Source of the DNA: Hyphodiscus hymeniophilus
Taxonomy: Eukaryota > Ascomycota > Leotiomycetes > Helotiales > Hyphodiscaceae
Direction of reading: 5' to 3'
DNA: 64,000 nucleotides
NCBI GenBank assembly: GCA_016508695.1
Contig: VNKQ01000007.1
Location: 1,116,001-1,180,000, forward strand
In this document: in pieces, positions 20,501-31,500 of the stretch
Layout: every line of letters starts with the position of its first letter
Numbering within the stretch: position 1 is the first letter of the stretch
Position numbers and translations under genes: made by a program
The notes under the pieces: generated by a model
Seen by the model: only the letters and a program-made list of their open reading frames with translations
The model's database searches: none
Told to the model about the DNA's origin: nothing

Positions 20501-22774
20501 TCAGACCGGAGACTGAGACACTCGATCTGAAGAAATGCCTTCAGACACGCTTTGGTCAGAGCCAGTCATCGTCTTTCCACCACGGCCCAACGCACTCATC
20601 AAACGCTCTGAGATCGATGTTGTGGTCGCCAACGCCTCATTACGTGCCCGACGTTCTTGCAAGGATTTCTTGAAGGAGCCGTTACGCACACTGTCGAAAC
20701 TTTTCTGAGTCTGTGGATGCGCGAGAGCCAAAGCGATAGCAATAGTGCCGAAGAACAGCGGGATTGAAAATGCAAAATAGCTTCTAAGAGTCTGGCTACT
20801 TATTGCGGTAACATCGGGCTGCATGCAGAATGCTGTCGCGATCAAACTGAATGGGACGAAGATGGTTGCCAGCCAGGTGAGACGGCCGATGTTCCGAGCA
20901 TCATTCAAGGAGCGGCGGGTATCTTCTATCTTTATGACGGCAGTGACCACGGATGTGAGACGATCGATACGCTTTTGGTGTTCGTCCAAGTATGAGAGAA
21001 CCAGCTGGAAGTCGTCGCGATATGCATCGATGGAGCTCAGTCGAGCTTCAGGCGTTTCTTCATAGTTTGTGAGACTCGTGGCCAGATCCGTAGTACCGGA
21101 GCTCAACGTTCTGAAGCTGTTCGATTTGGATCTCACAGCATCGTTGCCAGCAACTATGCCTGGACTAGTCTCGACATTGTGCGGGAAACGGAATACATGC
21201 AGCAGAGTTTCTGAGATCATCTCTCGGTAGGAAGGTAGCAATCGCCGCCAGGGGTGTAATCTCTGAAGTGCAATGTCGATGCGCTTATTCACAGCAAAGT
21301 TTTTGGTATCAAGTATTTCCATGTCGGTCTGGTTGAGGCGGGTCTTGATTAAATCCGACATAGTAAGCCATTCTGAGCAGATAAGATGCAGAAGGACCTG
21401 CAATACACATACGCCCGATTTAGGGGTATCGGCCCAAGGAGAGAACACATTTGGGTGTTGCGCCCAGTAAAGGAAGTCGGCGAAGAAACTGTCAGGCTCC
21501 GGCACAAAGTCTAGCAGCGTGGTCATGCTGGCTGCAGGATCGGGGGTTGGATACCAATTGCGACGACCGCGCCAGAGTGGAACACCACTTTTGACGGTCG
21601 GGTCGAGAAGCAACACGCCTGATGTTGATAATGAGTGGAAGTGTTGTATGGGAATCGGATACATTGCTTACCAATACCAGCCGTGCCTTTCGATCGGCCA
21701 GGTTGCAACCAAATTGTGGCTCTTGATCTTACTAGACCCATGACTGCTCCCTCTGTATCCAGCCATCCGGTGTTACTTCTATCGTCGTCAACTCGTCTGA
21801 ATATGTTGAATTGATGGGACTCGTTTGACGCAGCTTTGAATTCAGGCCGGGTGCTGAAATATCTCGCCCTCACAAATCGGATCTGCATCCAATTCTGGTT
21901 TCTTACAGCCACGTCAAGAGATGGCGGATCTCTCCATCGATCAAGGGGATTGTACCAGGCGTAGTCGACAATGTGTGCCCTGAAGAAGGCTGGTTCGATA
22001 CCAAGCTATTTCAGTATTTCGTGGTTAGCTTCAGATCGGCACAAAGGATACAGCTAGTGGATTTTATCTTCTTGTCGAGAAACAAGGGCAAGGCTTAACA
22101 TGCTTGAATAAGAAACAGAGAGTCTCTCAGCATCCGAACTATCTGCGGGAAGAAGTGAGAAAATAATCAGGGGTTTCGAACCTTGTTTCCAAATGCCTCG
22201 ATGACATCCCTGGAAAGATCCTCAACCACATACAATCTGAACCTGATCTCGTCGTCAATGGCCTCGTCCAGCTTTCCACTCAAGTCTGGGGCCGAGTTGA
22301 TATGGTGTCCTAACACCGCGTCCGTACTGTAATCCAGTAAAGCCACTTTAGTCCTCTGAATGCGTTCCCTACGGTCTTCTAACTTCTCCTCAGAAGTTCG
22401 CTTTGGCGATGATTGGGTTCCATCGACGTCCTTCAGGGTTATATCGAGGTCCTTCCAACGTAGTGGAACAGTGCCGGCCTGCATGAAGTCGTCGAGAAGT
22501 TTGAGGTGGTTCCAGTATTTTGAGGCTTTCTCAATATATTTGAGGTACGGCCCATGACCCCTGAAAGGGATTTTGTGTGTTAGTCACTGCTTTTGCATCA
22601 TTTTTCCGGATGTTGGGTATCTGCATACGAGAGTTCACCATCCTTCCACTTTGCGGTCAATGCTTCGTATTTGGCGTCTTGATAGGCATCTCCAACCTCA
22701 TCGTAATTAGTGACTCCGAATCTCGCGACGTACTCGAAGCGCGGTTCGCTGTGCTTGGAGGATTGCTCTCCCAT
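20501..22774 (-). CDS. CorA-like membrane protein
   Basis: Four exons (22629-22774, 22182-22560, 21672-22005, 20501-21618), introns 68, 176 and 53 nt; 658 residues. The N-terminal two thirds are soluble, with coiled-coil-prone stretches (LSYLDEHQKRIDRLTSVVTA). Two hydrophobic helices lie at about 533-553 (LTWLATIFVPFSLIATAFC) and 565-590 (YFAFSIPLFFGTIAIALALA), followed by a basic cytoplasmic tail. A long soluble domain, coiled coil and two C-terminal helices are the CorA/MIT layout. The GMN selectivity motif that normally follows helix 1 is replaced by CMQPD, as in many filamentous-fungal CorA-like proteins whose transport ability is untested. It is unlikely to be the main Mg2+ channel. The start MGEQSSKHSEPRFEYVARFG is the first ATG of the open frame. 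Confidence 0.75.
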
Positions 22775-23590
22775 GATATCAAAGCCTGGGAAAGGAAAAC
22801 TGGAAAACTTGATGTCTGAACGAAGGACGAGCTTCGTGCCTTATCCCCACTCAAATCTCTGTGGTGCTGCACGAGGCATGCAGGCTGAAGGTGAGATGAG
22901 GATGACCCTCAAAGCATTCATTGGCAAGCTGCATCAGGCGAATTTCACCAAGACAGGTTACTGCCTACCAAACTCCTGCATAGAGCAAACATTGCACTGC
23001 AGCAAAGGGTTTTCTTTGCAACCAAAAACGCTTTTATGAGCCAGACAACTGTAGGCGCTTGAACAGAGCCTTTGTGGATAACGTCCCAGATTTGGAAAGA
23101 TTATGAGTGATCTGCTCGGTCGGGTAACTCAACGAATAGTCTGGGTATGTTCGTTTGAAACTCTGTTTCTAACATTGATTGCCTTGAATTTCCAACCTGA
23201 TGGTTCAAAGTGGCTTCTCATTCAACACTTGGCAGACATAAACCCAGACTCTAGAGCTACTGTCGTAACGTGGGTTCTTGAGAAATTTGGCGTGATTGAG
23301 ACAGAATGCACTCTGGACTCATTTGTTAACCTTTGCACTTTGTACAAAGATGTTTTGCTCTACTGTAAAAATTAATTGCAGTGCTCAGGCGTCTTTGGGA
23401 GAAAGAGCACATAAGCCAAACATCAATGTAAAAGAAATTTCGGATCGTCCTGATTCAGAAGCTCTGAGGATTGGGGCCTTGCTCCAATGTCAAAACGCCT
23501 TGATCCGGATCGTTTGAAATATCCAAGCGATTAGGAATTGCTCAAGCCGAGTTCCGATCCCACAGTCAACATATCTACCGTTTTCTTCAA
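22775..23590. other. Intergenic region left of the deaminase element
   Basis: About 0.8 kb. One 90-codon frame (23103-23375) lacks any motif. No second copy of the terminal repeat is found here. Confidence 0.5.
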
Positions 23591-23637
23591 GTAACGTCTG
23601 TCCCTGCGTGCCGAAACGCACCCCGTAACGAGACAAA
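23591..23637 (+). repeat. Left terminal inverted repeat
   Basis: 47 bp, partner of 28261-28307. Inside it TGCGT and ACGCA can pair around a 6-nt loop (GCCGAA), and GTAACG occurs twice as a direct repeat. Confidence 0.9.
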
Positions 23638-23904
23638 AAGTAGGTACTTCAAGTTCAAGCAATTCAAAATCTGTGAACGTGTTAGAATTTCTATTCATTT
23701 TCATTTCAGTTGCATTATATACTTCCCCTAAACATTCCTAACCTACTAGTTCCGAAAATTATTATCGTGTCATCGCCGCCCCTTGAATTTACGGGAGCCT
23801 ATTTTTACCTTATAATAGGACCCCTCGACTTGTGACACCACTATTAAACTTTTTTCACTATTTAAATACATAGAACGATTAAATATAGATCTCCAGGTTC
23901 TACA

Positions 23905-24069
23905 ATGACACGAAAATGCTATTGCCACTTTTGTGGCGGCCACGGCGTGCCCTATCATACGACGTCGCCACAAGGGCTGATACCTCCTCTAACCAAGCGA
24001 GCAAGGACCCTAGTTAGCTGCGTCGTGGTTACAGTAATCTCGGCAAAAAATACTATATTAATAATGTAA
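23905..24069 (+). CDS. Short Cys/His frame, possible remnant of a zinc finger
   Basis: A 54-codon frame begins MTRKCYCHFCGGHGVPYH, giving a C-x-C-x2-C...H arrangement at its very start, similar in shape to the N-terminal zinc motifs of some fungal transposon proteins. The rest (PPLTKRARTLVSC...) has no motif and it stops before the main gene. It could be a micro-protein, a leftover of a transposase N-terminus, or chance. It lies 235 bp upstream of the deaminase ATG. Confidence 0.25.
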   Translation: MTRKCYCHFCGGHGVPYHTTSPQGLIPPLTKRARTLVSCVVVTVISAKNTILIM

Positions 24070-24303
24070 TACCGCAGAAGGCGAAATATGTTATTTGAGC
24101 GAGCTCCGTTTCCGAACACTTGTGGCTGTGCACCTCTGCCCCGTTACAGCGGTCGCCCCGTGACCCCACACTTTACGTTGTGCATTATGCGGGTTCTCAT
24201 GATAACATGCCCACGCCATTGCGATATTGTGTTCCACTCTTGACGATGCCTTTCCGGAGAGGGTACTGTAAAAGATAGTCCCACAGCCTCGAGGTTCATT
24301 CCA

Positions 24304-27250
24304 ATGGCCCGCGTCCGAATCATTACTTCACTGCCCGCGTCGTCGGGCTCCAGCGACGCCTTGGAATGGCGTTTCCCTCCTGACCTAGAGTCTGAGATTA
24401 CCACCCTGGCCGCCTTATGCCAAGTTAAGCAACAGCAGAGAGTACCTATCGCTCCTTCTACCCAGGAGGGGGATGATGATGTGGACAATTCGGCGGAGGA
24501 CGATGAGTGTACTAATTTCTTCTCTCGACTCTCCCTGGATGACGACACCGAAAGTAAGAGCGGCTTTCTCGATCGACTCGCCGAGTTGCTTTGCTATAAG
24601 AAAGACCCCGCATTGATTGCCAGCACGGCCTTAATATACAGTGACGAGGAGGCTACTATTGTGGCCGCCCGGAACTCGTCTTCGGGCGGGGGCATGTGGT
24701 CACATAGGGACTGCAGGATGCTCGAAGACCTATCCGAGATCCTTGAAAGAATATCCTTTGATGGTCTGTATCTTTCTGGAAACTTACCTTACCCGTCCAC
24801 GGAATTGATGCTTGGCGCAGATACTTTCGAGTCTCACCCACTTCCTCGGCTACAGCGCACTTTGGTCGAATATTATTGCGAACGGATTCGGCACCACGCC
24901 CAAATTGTCATGTCCATAGAGAATGGGAAGACGGGATTAACGTTCTTCAAAGAGGACGGATGTGGTGGAGTTGCTTCCGGCCGTCTGGATGTTTACCAAT
25001 TTGCTAAAATTGTCGAGGACTTGTCTCACAACACCGACTTTTATGCAAAACTAAAGGCCAGTTTGACATCTACGAAGCTCCGGCGCATTGTGAACGAATT
25101 GGGGTTTATCAGAAGGCCAATGCAAGGCGTAGTTGATCTCTTCCTCGTCGCTCAGAGGTGCTCTGGTTTTCGCAATATCAAGATCATCTTGCTAAACAGT
25201 CTCCCAGCTAGGAAAGTCAAGGCATGGCAGCTGCCCGAGGCAGATACTTCCCTCACAGCCCAACTAAAAGCGAGATTCTACACAGAGGCCAAAAAGAAAA
25301 AGAACATTCATGCCGAAATGATGCTGATGATGTATCTCCTTGGCCTCCGGACCCCTAGATTGGAGGTTTTCCCATATCTCGGGATCAGCAAGAAAACGTG
25401 CCTTCTTTGTGGCCACGTACTTAAGGAGATAGGTCAATTCGAAACTCGAGGGAACCACGGCAAGTGTTATTCTCAATGGACACTTCCCTTAACGCTGTGG
25501 AGCGAGCCTAAGACCACTGAGAAACTAGACATGGCCGTCCAGCGTTTAAGAGATATCCTTCGAGAGGAAACCACGGAGGAGGTTCCTCATATGGATGCAG
25601 AGAAGGAATCGGCGATTGCAGCCCCAATCCCGCCAATATATAGGAAGGTGACGACGATTTTCAATGCCGTGGTTGAGGACCCCAGACTTCCAGGGAGGGA
25701 AGCAGAGTGGATTTCGGCCTTTCGTAGGAGTGGTAGCGAAATTGGGTCCGTCGCCCAGTCTTACTCGTTAGCTCATCCTTAGCTGCTTATTATACTAACA
25801 ATATACTAGAACGGCTCCTACCGAGGATGGACGCCCCGCCATTTCCGACTTGAGGCATGACAAGGCAGGCGCGCCGAGGGGAGATACCGACAGTCCCAAG
25901 ATTGCTAATCCAACAGCTTGCTCGTTCTGCAAAGTCACCGGCGAACTCGCCAATACCTGTACAAATTGTGGTATTGCCGCCTACTGCGATATCGATTGCT
26001 GCCATGCGGATTGGTATCGACACAAGTTTTCTTGCAGCCTAGGGAGGCCAATCGATGTTACAGATTACTTGGTGCTCGCCTGCCACACGAACCAGTATCC
26101 GCAGGAAGATGATGTAGCCGAACAATACGGCTTTATGTGCTTTGCCACTGGGAAGGATCGGTCGAGGCTCTTCAAGCTTTACCGCCGGCTCGTAATTGAG
26201 TGGAACATAGATGAGGAGGAGCTGCGTGCTGCGGTGAAGCAGAACAGGCTCAAAGAGATGCTTACTTTTCGGTGCGGTCAAACCGGAGATTTCGTCATGT
26301 CAAGTGACAAGCAGTGGCTGGAGAGCCAAGAGGGATTCGGAGTCAACGGCAAAAGCCAGGGGCTCATCACTGTCATTGAAGCGGCTCAAGAAGAGCTCTT
26401 AAGGTCCGACGAAAGAAAATTGCCGCTTACCGAACTTCAGCCTCCCGAAAAGCGAAGTGCACTTCTGTTCTATGCCCAGATTCGCAATGGATTCAAGCCA
26501 GATGTTGACGAGGACAACTGGATCTTGTTGGGATTTTGCACAGCCCCGGACGCCATCTCGGAAGATCGACTCTGCTTTGCATACGAATTACTTGTTGGGC
26601 GCTGCACGTTTAATGAGTTCGTGAGTTCTATGATAGAGTCGGGCATCGTGGAATTGTTCAGCATATACGGGCTTGCGGACCGAATCTTGTGCATGCGCAA
26701 TTTCAAGGATTTCATGGCCACAGTAAAGAAATGGCACCAAAGCGTATGGGAACTTAAGCGATTTACACGCATGAACGTGTCTGATCCGTTCCGAGCCGTT
26801 GTGGTTGACTACGGCTTTATGAATTGCAAGGAAGCACGCCAACGGATGCAACTTCGAAGGATGTACCAGGAGTACTTTGAAAGGGGAGAAGATGAGATGA
26901 AGCTCCACGAAGCTTGCATCGCCGGGAAACTGGCAAGCTTCCTCCAGTCAGTCTGTGGTAGACTGCTGATGCCCCCGGACTTTCTCAGCAATCCGTACCC
27001 GTTGGAAAACTACCCTCTGATGGGGATGGTGGCGCATTCTGTTACAATGTGTCCTGAGTCTGCATTGGATCAAGTTAGGGCTCTAAAGTTGGCCCGAGGG
27101 GACGAGTCAATGATAATAACTATTCCATATGCTGAGGATGAAGCTCACATTCGCTTCCTTCATGACAGAGCTGCGTTTCTAGGAACGGGACTGAGAAAGC
27201 GATACTATTCTGGTTCAGATGAGAGATGTATTACGGAGTTTACGATATAG
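24304..27250 (+). CDS. OTT_1508-type nucleic-acid deaminase fused to a MYND zinc finger
   Basis: Exon 1 (24304-25766) and exon 2 (25810-27250) are joined by a 43-nt intron with a GTTAGC donor, a perfect TACTAAC branch site and a TAG acceptor; the frame is kept and the product has 967 residues. Residues 330-400 carry the deaminase zinc site: H-A-E in KKNIHAEMMLMMYLLGLRT, then C-x2-C in GISKKTCLLCGHVLKEIG. This pattern is that of the OTT_1508-like deaminases (PF14441), known from fungi and Orientia, substrate unproven. Residues about 520-570 are a MYND finger, CSFCKVTGELANTCTNCG then YCDIDCCHADWYRHKFSC. The following 400 residues are helical and unrecognised. If the small intron is not spliced, two adjacent proteins result, the second lacking an early ATG, which favours fusion. 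It is the only large gene inside the inverted repeats. Confidence 0.72.
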
Positions 27251-28260
27251 TTAGGAAGGCTGTGTTTGTAGGTATTTCCTGGCTTGTTTGTTTCGTCTTG
27301 TTTCTTTGCTGTTGCTAGGTACAAGCCAGTCATCAACTGGTTATGTGGAGGTCTGAGCGAATGGGAGTTGCTGTGCTGAGCAAACTATCAATCTGAGCTT
27401 CTACATGTGAGAAGTGATGGTCTTTGGTCGGCCAGAACCATTTGAGGTTGCTTTGGTTGAACCGAAGCATAGTAGGTTTGGCGCCGCACAACACGCAGAG
27501 AACAGGTGGCGAGTATTGGCTGCTAATTCATTAGTGGGTTCTGTTTCACCCTGTAGCTTACTCCTCTATTATGTTCTGAATCAGAAAATGCTGCAAAAAG
27601 TGCGAGATTTGATGCCATCAGAAACATTGGCTCGGCTCTGTGACGACAGCTAGCAGTGGTGACTGGCTCTGTCCATATTGTCCTGTCGTGGTGATGGTGT
27701 TGTGAAGGGGCGCTCCTGCAGGCACTAGCGTGCTGCTACGCACCCTTGCATATGGAATGTTCGAGAAACATGCTATTGCGCTACACGCGTGACATTCTAA
27801 CGCCACGCATATGACTAGGCCTAAAAGTAGTGGCTGGGGAAAATACAGCGAGCCTGGATTTATATAGTATAATATAACCAGGCTAATGCATATTAATAAG
27901 CACAAAATGAAGCTAAAACTTGTGGCGTTTATGTACCCCCCTCCTCATATCGGAGAAACTCCCGGGCTGCATTATTTCCCCTTTGAGTGTCTTCAAAAAT
28001 TAGAGCTATATTCTTCTAATACGGAACCTTTCTCGAAGTGCTCCGAATTTTGAAGAGACTCTAATGGTTGTGATTAAGCATGGGGGTATAGCCGAAACGG
28101 CGATTAGTAGCGTGATTAAAACGATCGATAGCACAACTAACCACAGTTATTTTCTTCTTGCTAAGTGGTCTCCGTAGGGAGAAATAGTCAAAGAAAGTAA
28201 CATTTTAAGCACAAATTCATAGACCTGCTAAGAAAAAAGTTGTGATTAGTAAACTATGGA
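27251..28260. other. Non-coding right part of the element
   Basis: 1 kb downstream of the deaminase-MYND stop. A 79-codon frame at 27414-27653 shows no motif. The last 450 bp are AT-rich with the GTGATTA words noted for the element. Confidence 0.5.
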
Positions 28261-28307
28261 TTTGTCTCGTTACGGGGTGCGTTTCGGTACGCAGGGACAG
28301 ACGTTAC
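28261..28307 (-). repeat. Right terminal inverted repeat
   Basis: 47 bp, reverse complement of 23591-23637 with one G-to-A type difference at position 20 of the repeat. Confidence 0.9.
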
Positions 28308-28591
28308 AAAGAGAACCTGCATTCTTGACTTCAGGGACGACTTCCTGCACAGACTGGGAAGAAAACATAAGACTTCATGTAACAATAGCAGTACGGTACC
28401 ACTACAGGTCATTTACACTTGCCAAGGCCCAGGCCAAGAACGAAAGCATCGTAATCTCTAGAAGTCTATACTACAGAACGCTCATGACAGAACCGTCGCT
28501 AATGACATAATATCGTCGCTCAGCCTAACGCCTACCAGCACCCAAGCTGTTCTGTCTATCCAACAATTATAGCATCAGTGTCTACCATCAG

Positions 28592-31500
28592 TCAATCGAT
28601 TTTAGGAAGCTCTTCGGTATTCGAAGAGCTACTTCCATCGTTAATTTCTACCACACCAGTCATCCCATTGACGTCAACCTCCACATCCGCAACAGAATCA
28701 ACGGGAATGGAAAAGGGGCACACAGGCGCCACTTCCTCCTTCTTCAACCTCCGCATAGCTCGCAGCATACCTTCCAGGGTTGTCTTTTCGCGAATCAACA
28801 TGCCCTTAGCCAGATCCCTTATTGCTCGACGCCCCATTTTCTCGTGCAGGTCTTGCCAACCGGCTAGCTCGCCAGCAACGACTTGCTGTGTGTATCTAAG
28901 CTCTTTTCCCAATTCCTCGGTCTCTTCTTTGGCTTTGCGGACTTTGCCTTCTTTTTCCTCGTTCAATCGCTGTCGGGTTTCATCAAGCAGACCGAGAGGC
29001 CAGCGGGTGGAGCGGGAGAGGGAACTGTAGGAGCGCTCGATCGCTTTGCGGGATGTATTGATAGTTGATATGAGCGAGGTGGGACGGGAGAGGGAAAGTA
29101 GCATTGCGATGATGGTGCTGTAGGTTGAGAGAATATTGGAGTGGAAGGCCGTGATTGGTGAAGAGGTTGTAGGAGCCAATGTTTGTACGTAGGCCTCAAA
29201 AGCGGAGGTGTGGGTCTGGGGGAGGAAATCCAATGTTTTGAAAGCACGGGATGCGAGATTGGCGGCATCGTGGAGATCTAATTTTCAAATCAGTATCTTT
29301 AAGTATGGTTAATGGAAATTATATGTACCAGTGATGCTGATGCGCATCGTATTGGCCCTGCGCGCCAAACTCTTGGTGGAGTAGTTAACGCTGCGGACCA
29401 TCTCTCTTGCATGATCCACGAATTGCTCCACATCCCGCACATCTTCCACTGGCTCATATTCTTCTCTCACAGTCTCAACTCTCGCTTCGGCCTTGAGCTT
29501 GCTACGTTGCTCCATCATGTCGGCTTGGATGTCTGGTACTAGGAAGAACTCCCACAACATCTCATGGGTGGAGAATGTCGAATGGGCGAGCAGGATTTTC
29601 AGAAATCCATCCAATCTGACTTGGATATCTCTCAAGACCGCCCGTGAAGGTTTCGATGGCAATTGAAAAGGAGTGCGCATTCCTGATATAGACGGCAACC
29701 ACGAGGCTGGGTTCTCAAGGGAGAGTAATTTTGCAAGATGCTCGAAATCATTCAAGGAACGCCGGCAAGTCGTCACAGTGAAGCTTTGATGAACCGACGG
29801 CGCCCCAGACTTCACAACGAGTCTTATCGTCGCATCTTCGACGAAGAATGAACGCACAACAGCGGTTATACGCCCGTCTGCAGCGGGAAGACTGGAAAAC
29901 AAAATCAGATCATCGATGCGATTGCGAACATCATCGTCTTTCGCCAGTTCGACAGCAGTGAGGCCTCGAAGCTCCTTTGCGGAAAGATCCACTCGTGGGT
30001 CTCCGAAGAGAGCTCTGACCATCTCTAAACGACCATATTTGCTAGCTACCATCAAGGCCGTAAACTTCTTGTCGTTCGTGGCATTGACATCGGAATCACA
30101 ATGAAGAAGAATTCTCTGAGCAATCTGAGGATCGTTGACAATATGCAGGAGTGTATTGCCTTTCAAATCGACGTGATCATCTAAATGCAAGGGCTGCCCA
30201 TCGCCCTGAGAAGTTGTTGCCGCCATGAGCCCAGCCTCAACCATGTCTTTATAGTTGTTATGATCGTAAGATCGACAAAGAGCGAAGAGAGGGGTTTGCC
30301 CATTTCTGTCCTTTTGTCGCCAAGGTAATAGTCGGCCGACTCGAGGAATCAGCATTGGAGCATTGAACAAATAATGGGCAACACTCCTGCCTCTGATGTC
30401 TTGTCGCGAGAGATATTCAACCACAACTGCCTCCGACTCCGCGCGGTAAATGAAGTCCAAAATGATGTCGATAAGCTCTGTATGCCCGAGCTGAACGGCT
30501 GCACTGAGAAGTGTGGTACCTTCGTTATTCATATCTTCCAGTACGACGCGAATAGGGTAGTAGTCGTTCAAAGTTAGCAAGTACCGAAGAGATTCAGGCC
30601 TTTCGTGCTGGATTGCCATCATAGGCACCGATTCGCCAAATGAATCTTCCGTTTGCGAGAGACGTTCGATTGATGTATCCCCCTCTATACCACTACCCAT
30701 GGAATCAATGGTAGTGGTTCGGGAGCGGAATGACATTTCCGAACTGCTTGACATGCTTCGTACATCCATTTTAACACGTTTTGGTCTTCGAAAAGGTGGC
30801 AATCTTTCCTCATCGAAGAGATGCGTATGCTGGATCTGGAATGGGAAAACATGGTTGAGAGTCGACGCTTGCGAAATTGTATCGGTGCTCGCTCCTGAAG
30901 TCGACCTTGTCGATTTTCCACTAGCAGTATTCCAAGGGGCGTTCTTTTGTACAATGTCGGTCGTAACAGGATCTTCCTCTAGGCTCTCATCTTCCTCACC
31001 AGATGACTGCTCTCTATCTGGTTCCATAATTCTTATCATGTCTCTGATTTCGCCCTTTCTCGTCGCCTGCCAGAGCTTGTAATTTCGCCTGCTTGCCTTC
31101 CGCAACCCTCCGGAATCCCTCGCAAGATAAGACAGGACTGCCTCGAACGTGCTAAGCGCATACCCCATCTCTCCACTTTCAACATCATCAATGAAGATGA
31201 AGTGGCGCATGTACAGCAATCGTGCCTGGAGATAACGGACCTGAGCCCTGATGACAACGATCAAAAGTAGTGATACCAAAGTGTCTGCATTGATTGTCAA
31301 GACAGGGCTGACTTTTTCGGAAGATGGTACTCCATCTTTGAGGACCTCCTTCGAGACATCGTTGAATTGCGTGACGGCTTTCAGAGTAAGAAGCAAAATG
31401 TCCATCATCTGCTGGGGGCTTCCTGCCACGCCAAGTTTTCGGAACTCCTCGACGGCGCGGCCTAACCGTAAAGTCAACTCATGCTTCCCTTTCTGGCCTC

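Larger units (their letters stand above)
23591..28307. mobile_element. Putative 4.7-kb element bounded by 47-bp terminal inverted repeats, carrying a deaminase-MYND gene
   Basis: 23591-23637 and 28261-28307 are reverse complements at 46 of 47 positions; the single difference is a transition. Each end starts GTAACGTCTGTCCCTGCGT and closes with GTAACGAGACAAA. Between them lie one large gene (24304-27250), a 54-codon Cys/His frame (23905-24069) and AT-rich flanks. On the right flank the word GTGATTA recurs three times (28070, 28112, 28242), as subterminal repeats often do in DNA transposons. There is no transposase I can recognise and no clear target-site duplication (left flank ends TTCTTCAA, right flank starts AAAGAGAA). 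So the segment may be a non-autonomous transposon with cargo, an unknown transposon class, or a gene trapped between two inverted copies of a shorter repeat. Confidence 0.65.

Noticed and set aside
28256..28510. Plus-strand frame starting in the right terminal repeat
   Set aside because: It overlaps the inverted repeat and has no protein-like features.
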